Shown here one piece after another: positions 41,616 to 52,200 of a DNA stretch of 64,000 bases. Source of the DNA: Prolixibacteraceae bacterium (GTDB lineage Bacteria > Bacteroidota > Bacteroidia > Bacteroidales > Prolixibacteraceae). The notes under the pieces were generated by a model. It was not told the DNA's origin. It searched no databases and was given only the letters and a program-made list of their open reading frames with translations. Position 1 is the stretch's first letter. Each line of letters starts with the position of its first letter. The position numbers were made by a program, and so were the translations under genes. The stretch covers positions 83,399 to 147,398 of the forward strand of contig JALOCD010000001.1 of assembly GCA_023228025.1 (NCBI GenBank), written 5' to 3'.

Positions 41616-42896
41616 ATGAAGAAGAATCAACTTATTCTCTCCATCCTCCTGGTTGGCATTGCCTTTGGCACGGCCTGGGCCATTCGCGGACAATTTGGTC
41701 ACGAACCCGGCGCTGCCTTTGCTGGAATCATCGGAGTTGCCGCCCTGCTCCTTGTCGCCCGTCGCGCAGATTGGTACAACAAAATGCTCCCCATCATCGC
41801 CGCCGGGGCCATTGGCTGGGGCACAACCGGCATGATCAGCTATGGCATGGTGGTCGGCTATTGCAGGGCCCTCGATCTGCTCAATTCGACCTATGGATTT
41901 CTCTCCCTTTATGTCATCGGTGGACTCTTCGGATTGATTGGCGGTGGACTCGTTGGCCTATCGCTCAATTCAACCTCTGCCAACCGGGTGAAATGGCCAT
42001 CGCTGGTTGCCGAAATGGCGGCCGGTGGCCTGATCGGTTATTACTTTCTGATCGTGCAGGCAGAATTGCTCATGACCCCGCCAAGATCAGAGGCCTGGGC
42101 GATCTGCCTGGGAGCTGGCGCCATGATGGTGTGGCACATGGTTCGAAATGGGTTTTCCCCCGCCCTTCGCGTTGCCTTTTATGCCATGCTGGGAGCCGGT
42201 TTCGGCTTCTCTTTCGGGAATCTTTTGCAAACAACCGGCAATGTCCTTCAGCTACATTTCAACATGTGGAATGTGATGGAATACAACATCGGGTTCTGGG
42301 GCGGTTCCGGGATGGCTTATGGCGTTTTTACTTCGGTTTGGCCTACCGACATTGAGGTTCCAAGGAAGTACGAAAACAATCTCTCTTTGATGGTAATCCT
42401 ACTGGTTGTTCCATTATTGGTATGGAAAGATGCCTTCATGGTAAGCGACCTGGTGAAAAGCAATTTTATTCAAAATGATGCCTCCAAAGCTTTGTTCCTC
42501 ACCTTGCTAACCTTCGTGATTTTGGTAGCTATAAACCTGATAGTCAGGTATAAATTGCGTGGGAAAACTAGCATGGGCCAAAGTGAATTAATGATGTTAT
42601 TTCTCCTCCTCTTTAGCGCTTACATCATTTGGAGTTACCTGGTTACAGGTCTGTTCATGGGAAATTTCAGGAGCGAACAGCCGTTGTATGTGCTCAACCT
42701 CATCGCCTTCCTCCTCCTTCTAAGAAAATCGAAATCCCCGTTTCAAAATAACCAGGCACAAAATTTCTATCCCAAAGACCGCTGGGCGCTCTATTTTGGC
42801 CTGATAATTGCAATAATTCTCTTATTACCATTAATTTCTCAACTCATGCATGGTGGAATACCCAATGCCAACATGCGATTCCCAATACTAACATGA
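41616..42896 (+). CDS. Multi-pass inner-membrane protein of unknown function
   Basis: This 426-residue protein has about 10-12 hydrophobic helices. Glycine-rich turns such as GQFGHEPGAAFAGIIGVAAL, YVIGGLFGLIGGGLVGLSL and NIGFWGGSGMAYGVF are visible. I cannot place it in a transporter family. It overlaps the SMP-30 gene by 4 bp (ATGA), so both act in the same process, perhaps handling of a sugar acid or lactone (inference). Confidence 0.6.
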   Translation: MKKNQLILSILLVGIAFGTAWAIRGQFGHEPGAAFAGIIGVAALLLVARRADWYNKMLPIIAAGAIGWGTTGMISYGMVVGYCRALDLLNSTYGFLSLYVIGGLFGLIGGGLVGLSLNSTSANRVKWPSLVAEMAAGGLIGYYFLIVQAELLMTPPRSEAWAICLGAGAMMVWHMVRNGFSPALRVAFYAMLGAGFGFSFGNLLQTTGNVLQLHFNMWNVMEYNIGFWGGSGMAYGVFTSVWPTDIEVPRKYENNLSLMVILLVVPLLVWKDAFMVSDLVKSNFIQNDASKALFLTLLTFVILVAINLIVRYKLRGKTSMGQSELMMLFLLLFSAYIIWSYLVTGLFMGNFRSEQPLYVLNLIAFLLLLRKSKSPFQNNQAQNFYPKDRWALYFGLIIAIILLLPLISQLMHGGIPNANMRFPILT

Positions 42897-43783
42897 AGAA
42901 TATTCTCCTCCTGCTGCTGGTAGCTGGCTCACTATCTGCCATGGCTATTGATCCTGATCCCATCCAAAAATTAATTGCCAAAGGCGAAAAAATCACCAAA
43001 GCAGGAGGGGGATATATTTTTACCGAAGGCCCTGCAGTCGCTCCGGATGGCAGGGTGTTTTTCACCGATCAACCCAACGACAAGATCGAAATCTGGAGCG
43101 AGGATGGATCCATTACAACCTTCATACAGGGCTGCGAACGATCCAATGGTACCTACTTCAACAAAAAGGGGGAACTGGTAGCCTGCGCAGATCTCCACAA
43201 TCGGCTCATTGCCTTCTCGATGGGGAAACAGCCCAGAATCCTTGCGGAGTCCTTCAACGGCTTCCATTTAAACGGACCAAACGACCTTTGGATCACCCCT
43301 AACGGAGGAATCTACTTTTCCGATCCCTATTACTTCAGGGAATACTGGGAGACCGGCCACAAAGAGCTGCAAGATCACAGAGGTGTATATTACCTGAGTC
43401 CGGAAGGTAAGGTAACAAGGGTCATCGGCGATTACAAGCAACCCAATGGTCTGATTGGTACCCCCGACGGTAAAATACTTTATGTGAGCGACATCAACGA
43501 TGGAAAGATTTGGAAATATACCATCAGCAAAGACGGATCACTTTGTTCGAAAACCCTCTTTGCTCCGGAAGGTTCTGATGGGATGACCATCGATAAACAA
43601 GGCAATGTCTATCTTACCCACAAATCCGTTTCGGTCTATTCACGGAAGGGGGAACACATTGGCAGGATTGAGGTTCCAGAGGAGCCCTCCAATCTCACTT
43701 TTGGAGGCAAGAAAAGGGATATCCTCTTCATTACGGCGCGTACATCTGTCTATACGCTCAAAATGAAAGTCAGAGGAAAATAA
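42893..43783 (+). CDS. SMP-30/gluconolactonase-like exported protein
   Basis: This 296-residue protein has a signal peptide (MKNILLLLLVAGSLSAMA) and a six-bladed propeller of the SMP-30/LRE type: FTEGPAVAPDGRVFFTDQPN with the metal-binding Glu, NGPNDLWITPNGGIYFSDPY with Asn and Asp ligands, and LYVSDINDGKIWKY. It probably opens a sugar lactone in the periplasm. Its start overlaps the stop of the upstream membrane protein gene. Confidence 0.85.
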   Translation: MKNILLLLLVAGSLSAMAIDPDPIQKLIAKGEKITKAGGGYIFTEGPAVAPDGRVFFTDQPNDKIEIWSEDGSITTFIQGCERSNGTYFNKKGELVACADLHNRLIAFSMGKQPRILAESFNGFHLNGPNDLWITPNGGIYFSDPYYFREYWETGHKELQDHRGVYYLSPEGKVTRVIGDYKQPNGLIGTPDGKILYVSDINDGKIWKYTISKDGSLCSKTLFAPEGSDGMTIDKQGNVYLTHKSVSVYSRKGEHIGRIEVPEEPSNLTFGGKKRDILFITARTSVYTLKMKVRGK

Positions 43784-43865
43784 TTTAACCACAAATGACT
43801 CAAAGTCAACACACAAAGGTCACAATCATCCGATGAGATATGTTTTCCATTTGTGCCCTTCGTGG

Positions 43866-45044
43866 TTAAATTTTACTTTTATTTTTCGTCTTTCTCGTTT
43901 GCATATTTTCCCAATATTCATCCAAAATATTGGTCACCATGGGCCTGAAGAAGTGCCAGAAAAAGGTAGTACGGTCAATGTAATTGTATTTGTCGTAGAA
44001 AAACCTGTGAAAATAGATTACCCCGGCAAATCTGGAGCTTTCCAAATCGATGGGTGCATCACAAAAATCGCCGCAGAAATAGTAGTAGTTCTTCTCCTTA
44101 TTCTCAATCACGCAGGGAAAAACGTCCGGAATCCCATATTTTGCCATCAACTTTTTGCCTGCTTCGCTTGCATATATCTTATACTTCGAAACGATCCGGT
44201 TCGATTCGCCTGATTCCATGATGTCAAACCAATAAGGATAGGTTATCTCTTGGGGAATTTCATACACTTGCTGTCCATACTTGGAGGTGTACACCCACGG
44301 AATCTCCTCTTTCAGGGTTGTACCCATCTCCAACACAACTAGCTGATCGTTCTCATGGACGAAAAGAATTCCAGGCTGATGAAAATTCCATGTTTTGCGG
44401 TACTGCTGCCCGTAAAGCTTTTTGGCCCACGAAGGAATGTCCGGATTGACAATGGTATCCAGCGATTCATAATATCTGCCTACCCAGCCGGTCCATTTGA
44501 CATCCAGCAATTTTTCTGCCTCCTGCCTGATAGAAGCGGTGGTTGGACTAGCCAGAAAATTGAATTCCGCCATCACAAGCTTTCGGGAATCCTGAAGCCT
44601 GCGGATTAGGACAAGATCATTTTTATTCAGTCCACCGTATATTTTTGAGGATCTTTCATTGATCGTCTGGTCCTTGTACCACTCATTGGAATAGATGCCG
44701 TAAGTATCAGTAAAGTAGACCATATCGAGACTATCAGCAGCCTGAATAACCTGATCGTTGGAAAGTTTCAAAAAATCGTTCGTAACAAATTTGAAATCCT
44801 TTTGCGGGAAAAAGCCTTTGTAGTTAACAGCAGGATTGTTCAACTGATTGAAAGAGGTAAATTTCCGTTGGATAAGCACCCAGCTGAAGGAGTTGTGTTC
44901 GATATAGGAATTTAAAGGTACCGTCATATCATAAATCAATACCTTTAACGGCTTGCTCTCTTTGAACTTCCATACCAGATAACTAACCAAAGGTATCATC
45001 AAGGGAAGTAAAAAGAAGAGAATAATGATATGTTTTCGTTTCAT
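43866..45044 (-). CDS. Membrane-anchored protein of unknown function
   Basis: This 392-residue protein has an N-terminal anchor (IIILFFLLPLMIPLVSYLVW) and an extracytoplasmic domain with a Rossmann-like start (LKVLIYDMTVPLNSYIEHNS), DMVYFTDTYGIY and YYFCGDFCDAP. No family name is known to me. It is the only gene in its unit; the gene upstream (45140) is on the same strand with about 95 bp between. Confidence 0.55.
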   Translation of the reverse strand: MKRKHIIILFFLLPLMIPLVSYLVWKFKESKPLKVLIYDMTVPLNSYIEHNSFSWVLIQRKFTSFNQLNNPAVNYKGFFPQKDFKFVTNDFLKLSNDQVIQAADSLDMVYFTDTYGIYSNEWYKDQTINERSSKIYGGLNKNDLVLIRRLQDSRKLVMAEFNFLASPTTASIRQEAEKLLDVKWTGWVGRYYESLDTIVNPDIPSWAKKLYGQQYRKTWNFHQPGILFVHENDQLVVLEMGTTLKEEIPWVYTSKYGQQVYEIPQEITYPYWFDIMESGESNRIVSKYKIYASEAGKKLMAKYGIPDVFPCVIENKEKNYYYFCGDFCDAPIDLESSRFAGVIYFHRFFYDKYNYIDRTTFFWHFFRPMVTNILDEYWENMQTRKTKNKSKI

Positions 45045-45139
45045 GGACAGACCATTGTACCGGCAAGAATGGCCAAACCGGCAACCACATCAAATATAAC
45101 CACTTTCACCATGGATTGTACAAAGCGGCTTTTCGAATC

Positions 45140-46150
45140 TCAAGCTTTCAGTCTGTGGGCAATGGCGGAATATGCAAGTAACCTTTCAACAGTCGTCTCA
45201 GGGGTTATTTCGCATCCGGCTGATACAATACCCCTCCCTTTGGTGGCAGCATAACAAGATTGAACACTGGCCTCAACCTGGTCCAGTGTACCGTTCTGGA
45301 TCACAGAAACAGGATCGCTATTCCCTGAGAAAACCTGATTGGCAGACAACAGAGGCAAAAAATTATCCATGGATACAACCAGATGGTCAACATCCACAAT
45401 GTCGGCCCCTGTTCGGATCATATCTGGCAGGATGGCTGTGGTATTTCCGCAGATATGCAATTTTACTTTCGCCCCAAGCGAATGGGCGTGGTCGACAAGG
45501 GCTATTTCCAAAGGTAAGATGTATTCATTATAAAGATCCGGCGAGATCAGCGAGCAAACCGCGTCGCCAATGCCAATGCAGTGTGCGCCGGCCAATATTT
45601 GTGCCTCAATAAAATTAATGGCGCTCTCGGTGATAATTTCCAGGGCCTTTTTGAGCGCCTCGGGATGTTCATAAAAATCAAGGCAGGCAGCAGAAAGGTC
45701 TCGCACATCACAATATTCGGCCAGTGGACCCTCTACCCAACCACAAATAAACTGGGAATCTCCGACCAGTTTCTTATAATAGCTTATCTCATCAATCCGT
45801 GATACAAGCCGAGGATGATCATTTACTTTGAGTGGCCTTAGTTTGTCAATATCCTGAATGTCATTAATCAACAAAGCTTCAACAACGGGAAGTGAATTCA
45901 GGGGATAACTGATTCGGGTGCCAAAGGAGGCCGCCTCCGCATACGCGTCAGACATTACATTGACCCAATCGTATGAAAAATCGGAAGCACACCGGAGGTT
46001 GGTATTGCATTTGTCGTGGTAGTTCAGACAAAAATCACGGTAGTTTACCCCTGAATATTTTGCCGCAAACCGCATCAGGATTGGGTGGAAGGGCGGTCTG
46101 TCGACTGCCCTTCCATCCAAAAAATCCAAAGTCCTCTGCAAACCGTTCAT
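45140..46150 (-). CDS. Uroporphyrinogen decarboxylase (UroD/MtaA)-family protein
   Basis: This 336-residue protein of the UroD/MtaA/CmuA fold begins NGLQRTLDFLDGRAVDRPPF. It contains AGAHCIGIGDAVCSLISPDL, a zinc-type HICGN segment and a late SAGCEITPETT; the His-x-Cys and distant Cys form the metal site of methyltransferase-type members. That site makes a cobalamin or corrinoid methyl-transfer or demethylation role more likely than heme synthesis. No corrinoid protein gene is adjacent. Confidence 0.78.
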   Translation of the reverse strand: MNGLQRTLDFLDGRAVDRPPFHPILMRFAAKYSGVNYRDFCLNYHDKCNTNLRCASDFSYDWVNVMSDAYAEAASFGTRISYPLNSLPVVEALLINDIQDIDKLRPLKVNDHPRLVSRIDEISYYKKLVGDSQFICGWVEGPLAEYCDVRDLSAACLDFYEHPEALKKALEIITESAINFIEAQILAGAHCIGIGDAVCSLISPDLYNEYILPLEIALVDHAHSLGAKVKLHICGNTTAILPDMIRTGADIVDVDHLVVSMDNFLPLLSANQVFSGNSDPVSVIQNGTLDQVEASVQSCYAATKGRGIVSAGCEITPETTVERLLAYSAIAHRLKA

Positions 46151-46269
46151 TATTCCAAATGTTTGAAATGTTTGAAATATTTGAAATGTTTGAAGGGTTT
46201 AAAAGGTTAAATGAATTCGCTCGAATCCATAACATTTCAAACAAAAAAAACATTTCAAACAATATTAAA
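46151..46269. repeat. Degenerate 'atgtttgaa' tandem repeat with inverted partner
   Basis: Tandem ATGTTTGAA/ATATTTGAA units (46158-46195) face CATTTCAAAC units (46232-46260), so a hairpin can form between the UroD-family and isomerase genes. The same unit recurs at about 22100, 39000 and 39125. Confidence 0.6.
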
Positions 46270-47142
46270 CTATTTTACATACGCCGCTGAGGCCATAAAG
46301 TCGTAACTCTTCTGTACACTGACAAGTGGCTCAAAATTGTAACGCTCTACTTCAACGAAATAATCTTTAATTCCGATAGAATAGCCGGTTTCGAAGATGG
46401 ATTTGAAATCTAGCAATCCACTTTCGCCAATCTCTTTTTCATCTTTGATGTGAAGCAGTTGGAAACGGTTTGGGTATTTCTTCATGTACTCGACGGGAGA
46501 ACATCCACCTTTCATCACCCAGTAGACATCCATCTCGAAAGCAACTTTTTTGGGATCAGTATTCTCAAGCATGAAATCCATGATCACTTTATCTTCAATT
46601 TTGGTAAACTCATGGTTGTGGTTGTGCCAACCGAACTGCATTCCTGAGGCAGCAGTTAATTCACCAACTGCATTGAAATAATCCATTTGAATTTTCAAAT
46701 CACTCAGCTTATCCGGCCATTTCAAACCTCCTGGTTTAATCACAAATTTCATCCCGGTTTTGGCATGATCTTCGATGGCCTTTTTCCACCAGTCCATGGC
46801 AGCTGTATGTGTTTCTTTGGTATAGTTAGGCCCGCCAAGGTGGCAACTGCTGAGTTTCATACCCAAATCTTTCACCCTTTTGGTGAATTCATCCGGAAGC
46901 ATTCCATATATTTTCCCATTATCGTAACTGGCAGTTTCGAGTGAATAGTAGCCCATTTCGGCAGCCTTTTTAAGGGTTCCTAAAGCATCTTTGCCCATAT
47001 CATCCCGCAGGGAATAAAGCTGAAGCCCAACCTTTTTTTTCTTTGACTTTTTTGGTTCAGCTGCAGTTAAAAGATTGGCCCCTACAACACTGCCGGCAAC
47101 GATAAGTGAAGTCGTTTTAAAGAAATCTCTTCTGTTTGTCAT
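46270..47142 (-). CDS. Tat-exported sugar phosphate isomerase/epimerase-like protein
   Basis: The 290-residue protein has a Tat signal (NRRDFFKTTSLIVAGSVVG) and a xylose-isomerase-type TIM barrel: VGLQLYSLRDDM, GYYSLETASYDNG, FGWHNHNHEF (His and Glu metal ligands), FEMDVYWVMKGG and LLHIKDEKE. Exported members of this family are common in Bacteroidota that use sugars or inositol. The substrate is unknown. Confidence 0.82.
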   Translation of the reverse strand: MTNRRDFFKTTSLIVAGSVVGANLLTAAEPKKSKKKKVGLQLYSLRDDMGKDALGTLKKAAEMGYYSLETASYDNGKIYGMLPDEFTKRVKDLGMKLSSCHLGGPNYTKETHTAAMDWWKKAIEDHAKTGMKFVIKPGGLKWPDKLSDLKIQMDYFNAVGELTAASGMQFGWHNHNHEFTKIEDKVIMDFMLENTDPKKVAFEMDVYWVMKGGCSPVEYMKKYPNRFQLLHIKDEKEIGESGLLDFKSIFETGYSIGIKDYFVEVERYNFEPLVSVQKSYDFMASAAYVK

Positions 47143-47210
47143 GACTATATTTGATTTTTGATGATTGTTGATTGGTAAAAATAGCTATTATTTTGATCGA
47201 TAACAACAAA

Positions 47211-47234
47211 GGCCGCCCCCCGAAGGAGACGGCC
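47211..47234 (-). terminator. Second terminator downstream of SusCD pair 2
   Basis: Minus strand: GGCCGTC ... GGCGGCC, then TTTGTTGTT. It backs up the one at 47449 or acts as attenuator for the next gene. Confidence 0.55.
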
Positions 47235-47448
47235 TCAATTACTAAACTTTGTTTAACCGCTCTAACAATAAAAACTCGATATCAATAAGACTCCAATTTA
47301 TCAGAAATGTTACACTATTTATATAAATAGTTTGTAAATCAAAATTAATCAACAGGTTAGATCATGCAGGTAAAGCGGTAAAATTTAATATTCCGGATCA
47401 TTGATCAAAGTATTCTGATGTAAGAGCTCTTTTTATTGTCAGAACAAA

Positions 47449-47473
47449 GGCCGCTTTCTCAACAAAAGCGGCC
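47449..47473 (-). terminator. Terminator of SusCD pair 2
   Basis: Minus strand: GGCCGCTTT, a 7-nt loop, AAAGCGGCC, TTTGTT. It starts about 45 bp after the SusD stop codon. Confidence 0.75.
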
Positions 47474-47516
47474 CTGTCAACTAACAATCTAACTTCACAA
47501 AATGCGCTAAACTCTA

Positions 47517-49193
47517 TTAGTAAGGTTTTCCTGTTCCTTGCAGCAACCACATCCTGGAATAATTGTGGTCTTTACTTTGGCCTGTAGGAACAAAGCTGGT
47601 TACCTCCAATTTGGCGACTGCCGCGTTATAATTGACCAGGTATTTGGGATCCTGACTTGGTACCGGATATAAAAACCGCAAGGGTATTGCCGCTCCGTAT
47701 TGTGTCACAGGACCTGTAATCAAACCAGGATAACCGGTACGCCTGTAATCAAACCAGGATTCTACATTGAAAAATAAAGAGATCCATTTTTGGTCCATGA
47801 TCCGTTCCAGTTTGTTGCTCGCTCCTGAATAACCAACTTTCGGATTCAGGTAGTAAGCAGCAAAATTAAAACCGTTGGAACCATCGGAGATACCCCACCT
47901 GCTCAGGGAAGCCACAATGCCATTTTTGTAATGTGTTTCAGCATCAGAGACCGAAAAGCCTCCCCTTTGTGCAGCTTCGGCCAGCAAAAATTCAACTTCG
48001 CTGTACATGATCAGGTCCATCTTAATGTAAGTCTCACTATTTGCCCTAAACCTGGAGTGCAGATAAGAGATATACGGGCTTCTTTCCGGCTGCGCAAAAG
48101 CAGGTCCTGCACCATTGTTGTACGCCTGTGCATCGAATAAGGCAATGTTTGCCGGCAAACCAACATAAAACGAAGTGTCAAGCGCTGTGTTTGTCGTGGG
48201 AAGGATTTTCACACTGAATGTCTCCCCAAACCAGTTTTTCACTGTTACGTCCGACGAAACAGTTGCATTAAAATCCCACTTTGTCTGTACAGGAATAGCC
48301 CAACGATGCAATCTTGGATCGCTGTACGATTTCAGTTTATCCACCAGGGTTTTACAGGGCTTGGTTTGGTATTCCGGGTTGGAAGTATTCAACAATCCAC
48401 CCTTTGCAGAGTTATTGGCCGTTGTACCCAGATAATTGACCACCGCATTGTCGCTATTCGAGGTGAATGCCAGAGCTGAGGCAGAATTGAATTCTGCAAC
48501 CACATCAACACCCATGGCGCTCATGTCGGCCTTCTTGTTAATCAATCGCATGCTATACCTCATCCTCAGTGAATTGACAAATTTTCTCCATTTAACTGGA
48601 TCTCCACTGTAGAGAACATCTGCACTGGCAGAAATTTTGTAATTGGATATACCCGGATCCCCAAGAAGGGTTTCCGCACTTTTTAAATCTGCCAAAACAC
48701 CCTTATAGATCTCTTTTTGATCGTCATATTTGGAAAAATAGATACCCTGCTTTGCCTGCAAACTTTCAGAATAAGGAACATCTCCGAATAAATCGGTAAG
48801 GGTACCATAAAGGAATGCCCTTAATGTCAAGGATATCGCTTCAAAAAATTTATTGTTTTCGGAGATAGACTTGTCATGAATGATGTCAACATTTCTTAAA
48901 ATATCATAATAACCGCCCCACGAACCGCTGGTCCAAAAATATTGGTTAACCTCCGGCATTCCATCATTGGTACCCATTTGATTGTACTGCATGGCCCCTG
49001 CGACACCTGTTTTATGATCACCCAATGATTTGTAAGTCTTTGCAGTATTTGTAAGCACATAAGTGAGGATATAATTTGATGAGACAGTAACAGGACTGTT
49101 CGGACTAACATTTAATTCATTCAAATCCATACAGGATATGGTCTGAAATATCAATGCCAATGCAACAACTATCTTATATTTTATAGTCTTCAT
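47517..49193 (-). CDS. SusD/RagB-like nutrient-binding lipoprotein (pair 2)
   Basis: The 558-residue lipoprotein (signal ending IFQTISC) is of the SusD-like kind: LNELNVSPNSPVTVSSNYIL, EAISLTLRAFLYGTLTDLFG, DVPYSESLQAK and MYSEVEFLLAEAAQRGGF. It follows its SusC with a 12-bp gap. Cargo unknown. Confidence 0.9.
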   Translation of the reverse strand: MKTIKYKIVVALALIFQTISCMDLNELNVSPNSPVTVSSNYILTYVLTNTAKTYKSLGDHKTGVAGAMQYNQMGTNDGMPEVNQYFWTSGSWGGYYDILRNVDIIHDKSISENNKFFEAISLTLRAFLYGTLTDLFGDVPYSESLQAKQGIYFSKYDDQKEIYKGVLADLKSAETLLGDPGISNYKISASADVLYSGDPVKWRKFVNSLRMRYSMRLINKKADMSAMGVDVVAEFNSASALAFTSNSDNAVVNYLGTTANNSAKGGLLNTSNPEYQTKPCKTLVDKLKSYSDPRLHRWAIPVQTKWDFNATVSSDVTVKNWFGETFSVKILPTTNTALDTSFYVGLPANIALFDAQAYNNGAGPAFAQPERSPYISYLHSRFRANSETYIKMDLIMYSEVEFLLAEAAQRGGFSVSDAETHYKNGIVASLSRWGISDGSNGFNFAAYYLNPKVGYSGASNKLERIMDQKWISLFFNVESWFDYRRTGYPGLITGPVTQYGAAIPLRFLYPVPSQDPKYLVNYNAAVAKLEVTSFVPTGQSKDHNYSRMWLLQGTGKPY

Positions 49194-49205
49194 GGTAATT
49201 CTCTT

Positions 49206-52200
49206 TTAAAAATCAAAGTTTAACTTAAATCCCAGCGAACCTGTCCAAGGCATCATGTTGTAGTACTCAGCGCCTTGAATCCAGCTACTACCGGTATTCC
49301 GGTAGGCCCTTTCAGGATCAATGTGAATACCTGCCTTTGTCCATTCATAGATGTTGGTAGCGACAATAGATACAGATGTATTCTGAACGTTGATTTTCTG
49401 TATCCATTTCTTTGGAAGGCGATAAGTTAAACTTACTTCCCTTAATTTAACATAAGTTGAACTGAAGACAGCCCTGTCCACGATTGCCCTATTGGATGCC
49501 TGGTTGGCATTAAAAGGGTCTAGCCATTTCGTCAGCGCCGGGTCTCCCAAATTTTCTACATAACTCTTGACGCCTCCAACTGTGACTTCGTATACCCCCG
49601 GGTTAAAGCTGGCATCGGCATAACGTGTGACCGGATTTGGATTTGGCCATGCAAAACCCCCCAATTCAGGAAGCCGGCCACCTACCCAATTGCCAAAGAA
49701 TGCATCTGGATTTGCCTTGATCTGATCGACAATATTTTTGCTCTTATCGTATGGCGCACCATTGAATGAACCTGCATTTACACCATTATTTTGCATGAAC
49801 ATCCATGAATTGGAATAGAATTGCCCCCCGTGGTTCCATTCAATATTGGCATATAGGGAAAATGATTTATAGGTAAAAGTTGGCTGAATTCCCAGTATGA
49901 AATCCTGGTTAGAATTACCAATCTTAACCATGTGTGACGGATTCTGGTCCATTTGGTATTTACCGGAGGATGCGATGATTGGGTATCCATAATATGGTGA
50001 TGCTTTATCTGTTACCTTTAAAACCGGTTTTTCCCAAATATCCCCCATCCACTCACCTACCTTGGTACGGATCACCCCGTTTCCTCCTTCAATGGAATAA
50101 AAATCGATGTTGGTCAATCCTTCGGCAAGTTCCTTCAGTCGGGTTTTGTTTTTGGTAAAACTAAAATTCAGGTCCCATTTAAAATCCTTTAACACGACCG
50201 GTGAAGTCGTCAGGTTGATTTCCCAACCCCTGCTCTCAATGTTCCCTGAATTAATGGATTTGGAAGAGGCCCCCGATTCAATGGGCAAAGAAATATTTAA
50301 GATCTGGTTCTTGTTCTGAACAATGTAATAAGTAGCTTCAAGTCCAACCCTGCTTTTCAGGAATTTCAGGTCGACACCCACTTCATTGGAAATCGAACGT
50401 TCCGGTTTTAATGTATTGTTGGTAAGATTTCCTCCCATGAACATTTGTTTGGAGCTTCCCCAGTCAGCTCCGATGGAGAAGGAGGGATCCAAATTGTAAG
50501 GGCCTGTATCATTTCCCAACTGTGCACTGCCTGCCCTTAGTTTCGCATAGTTGACCCATGCTGGCATTGTAAACATTTCTGAAAAAAGCAAACTCAATGA
50601 TGCAGAAGGATAGAAGTAAGACCTGTTTGCTTCTGGCAATGTGCTTGACCAGTCATTGCGTCCTGTTAAGTCAAGATAAGCCATTCCCTTGTAATCGATG
50701 GATGCCATTCCGTATACACTGTACACAGCTTTTTTGTACCAACTGCTGCTGTAACTGATGGTTCCGGGAACACCATTAGAGATTGTATACAACTGGGGAA
50801 TAACAAGCGAAGCGGCTGTGTTGCTTATTGCCCGCCCGTAAACAGACCTTTGGTTCGCCGCTAAAAACCCGTTGACATTCCATTGCTTGTTAATTTTCTT
50901 TTTGTATGAGAGATTTAATTCGATGTTGTTTTCCTTGTTGTAGAAATTATACACATTATAGTATCCTGTCGTATTGGTCGTTGTACTGAAGGCTCTTTTA
51001 CCTTCGCGGTTTTCGGTATAAGCATCCCTCGAAAAGCGGCCCATGAGGCTCAACTCTTTCGTGATGTCCCAATCAAATTGAACTTTGCTGATCAACCTGT
51101 CCCGCATAAAAGAGTTGGTATTCTCATTGGCGACGAAATAGGCATTGTTCTGTTTGGAAGCATTGACAAGTTGCTGTATCCCTTCCAATCCTGGTACCCA
51201 GTAACTTTTGAGGTCATTGATATTCACCTGGGCGCCTTTCTCATAAAGGCTCCTGACTACGTCGTTGCGATCGTCTCCCGTAACATTTGGACGATTTGCA
51301 GATCCCGTTTCGTTCCAGTTAAAATTGGCAGTAACCGATAGCTTATCAGATAATTTGTATTGTGCATTCAGGTTGATGGTGCTCCTTTTCAGATCCGTAT
51401 TTGGGATCATGCCGGTATTTCTCATGTCACCCACAGATAACCTGAAATAGCCATTCTTGTTGTTCCCGTCAACCGCCACATTGTTGGTAAGGGTATATCC
51501 TGTCCTCATAAAGTCCTGGATACGGTTTTTATAAGATACCAAAGGAACGGCCGCTCCTTTACTGTTCCACAATACCCATTTCTCCCCAACATCCAATTGG
51601 GAACCCCACGATTCGTTCTCAGCCTGTTCAAGAATATGTGCCCCCGCTTTCCCACTACCAAACCTGGTTTGATATGGATAGACGTCTGTCATCACATCGA
51701 ATACAATGGATGAATTAACGGCAACACCAATTCCTTTCTTCCCTTTCACACCAGAGCGTGTGGTAATCAAAATAACTCCGTTTCCAGCCCGTGAACCATA
51801 CAATGCCGCGGCGCTGGCCCCTTTCAATACGGAAATACTCTCGACATCGTCGGGATTTAAGTCCGAAATAGCATTACCCATATCGGCCCCATTGTAGATA
51901 TTGTTCGAGGCATTTGATACCGGAACCCCGTCAATCACAAACAACGGCTGATTGTCATTGTTCAGTGACTTGGCGCCCCGGATGATGATGTTAACGGATG
52001 ATCCTACATTTCCATTCATTTGCGAAATTCTTACCCCGGGCACTTTGCCCTGAAGTGAGGTCAATACGTTTACCTGCGGGGTTTCCGTCAGCAATTCGCC
52101 CTTTACTTCACCAACGGAGTATCCCAGGGCCTTTTTCTCACGTTTCAAACCCAATGCGGTAACCACCACATCACTGACTCCAACAGAAACAGCTGCAAGG

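Larger units (their letters stand above)
47143..47516. other. Intergenic region with two terminators
   Basis: Two GC-rich hairpins (47211-47234 and 47449-47473), both followed on the minus strand by TTTGTT, lie downstream of the SusCD 2 operon. The rest is AT-rich, with the promoter of the isomerase gene near 47150-47200. Confidence 0.6.
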
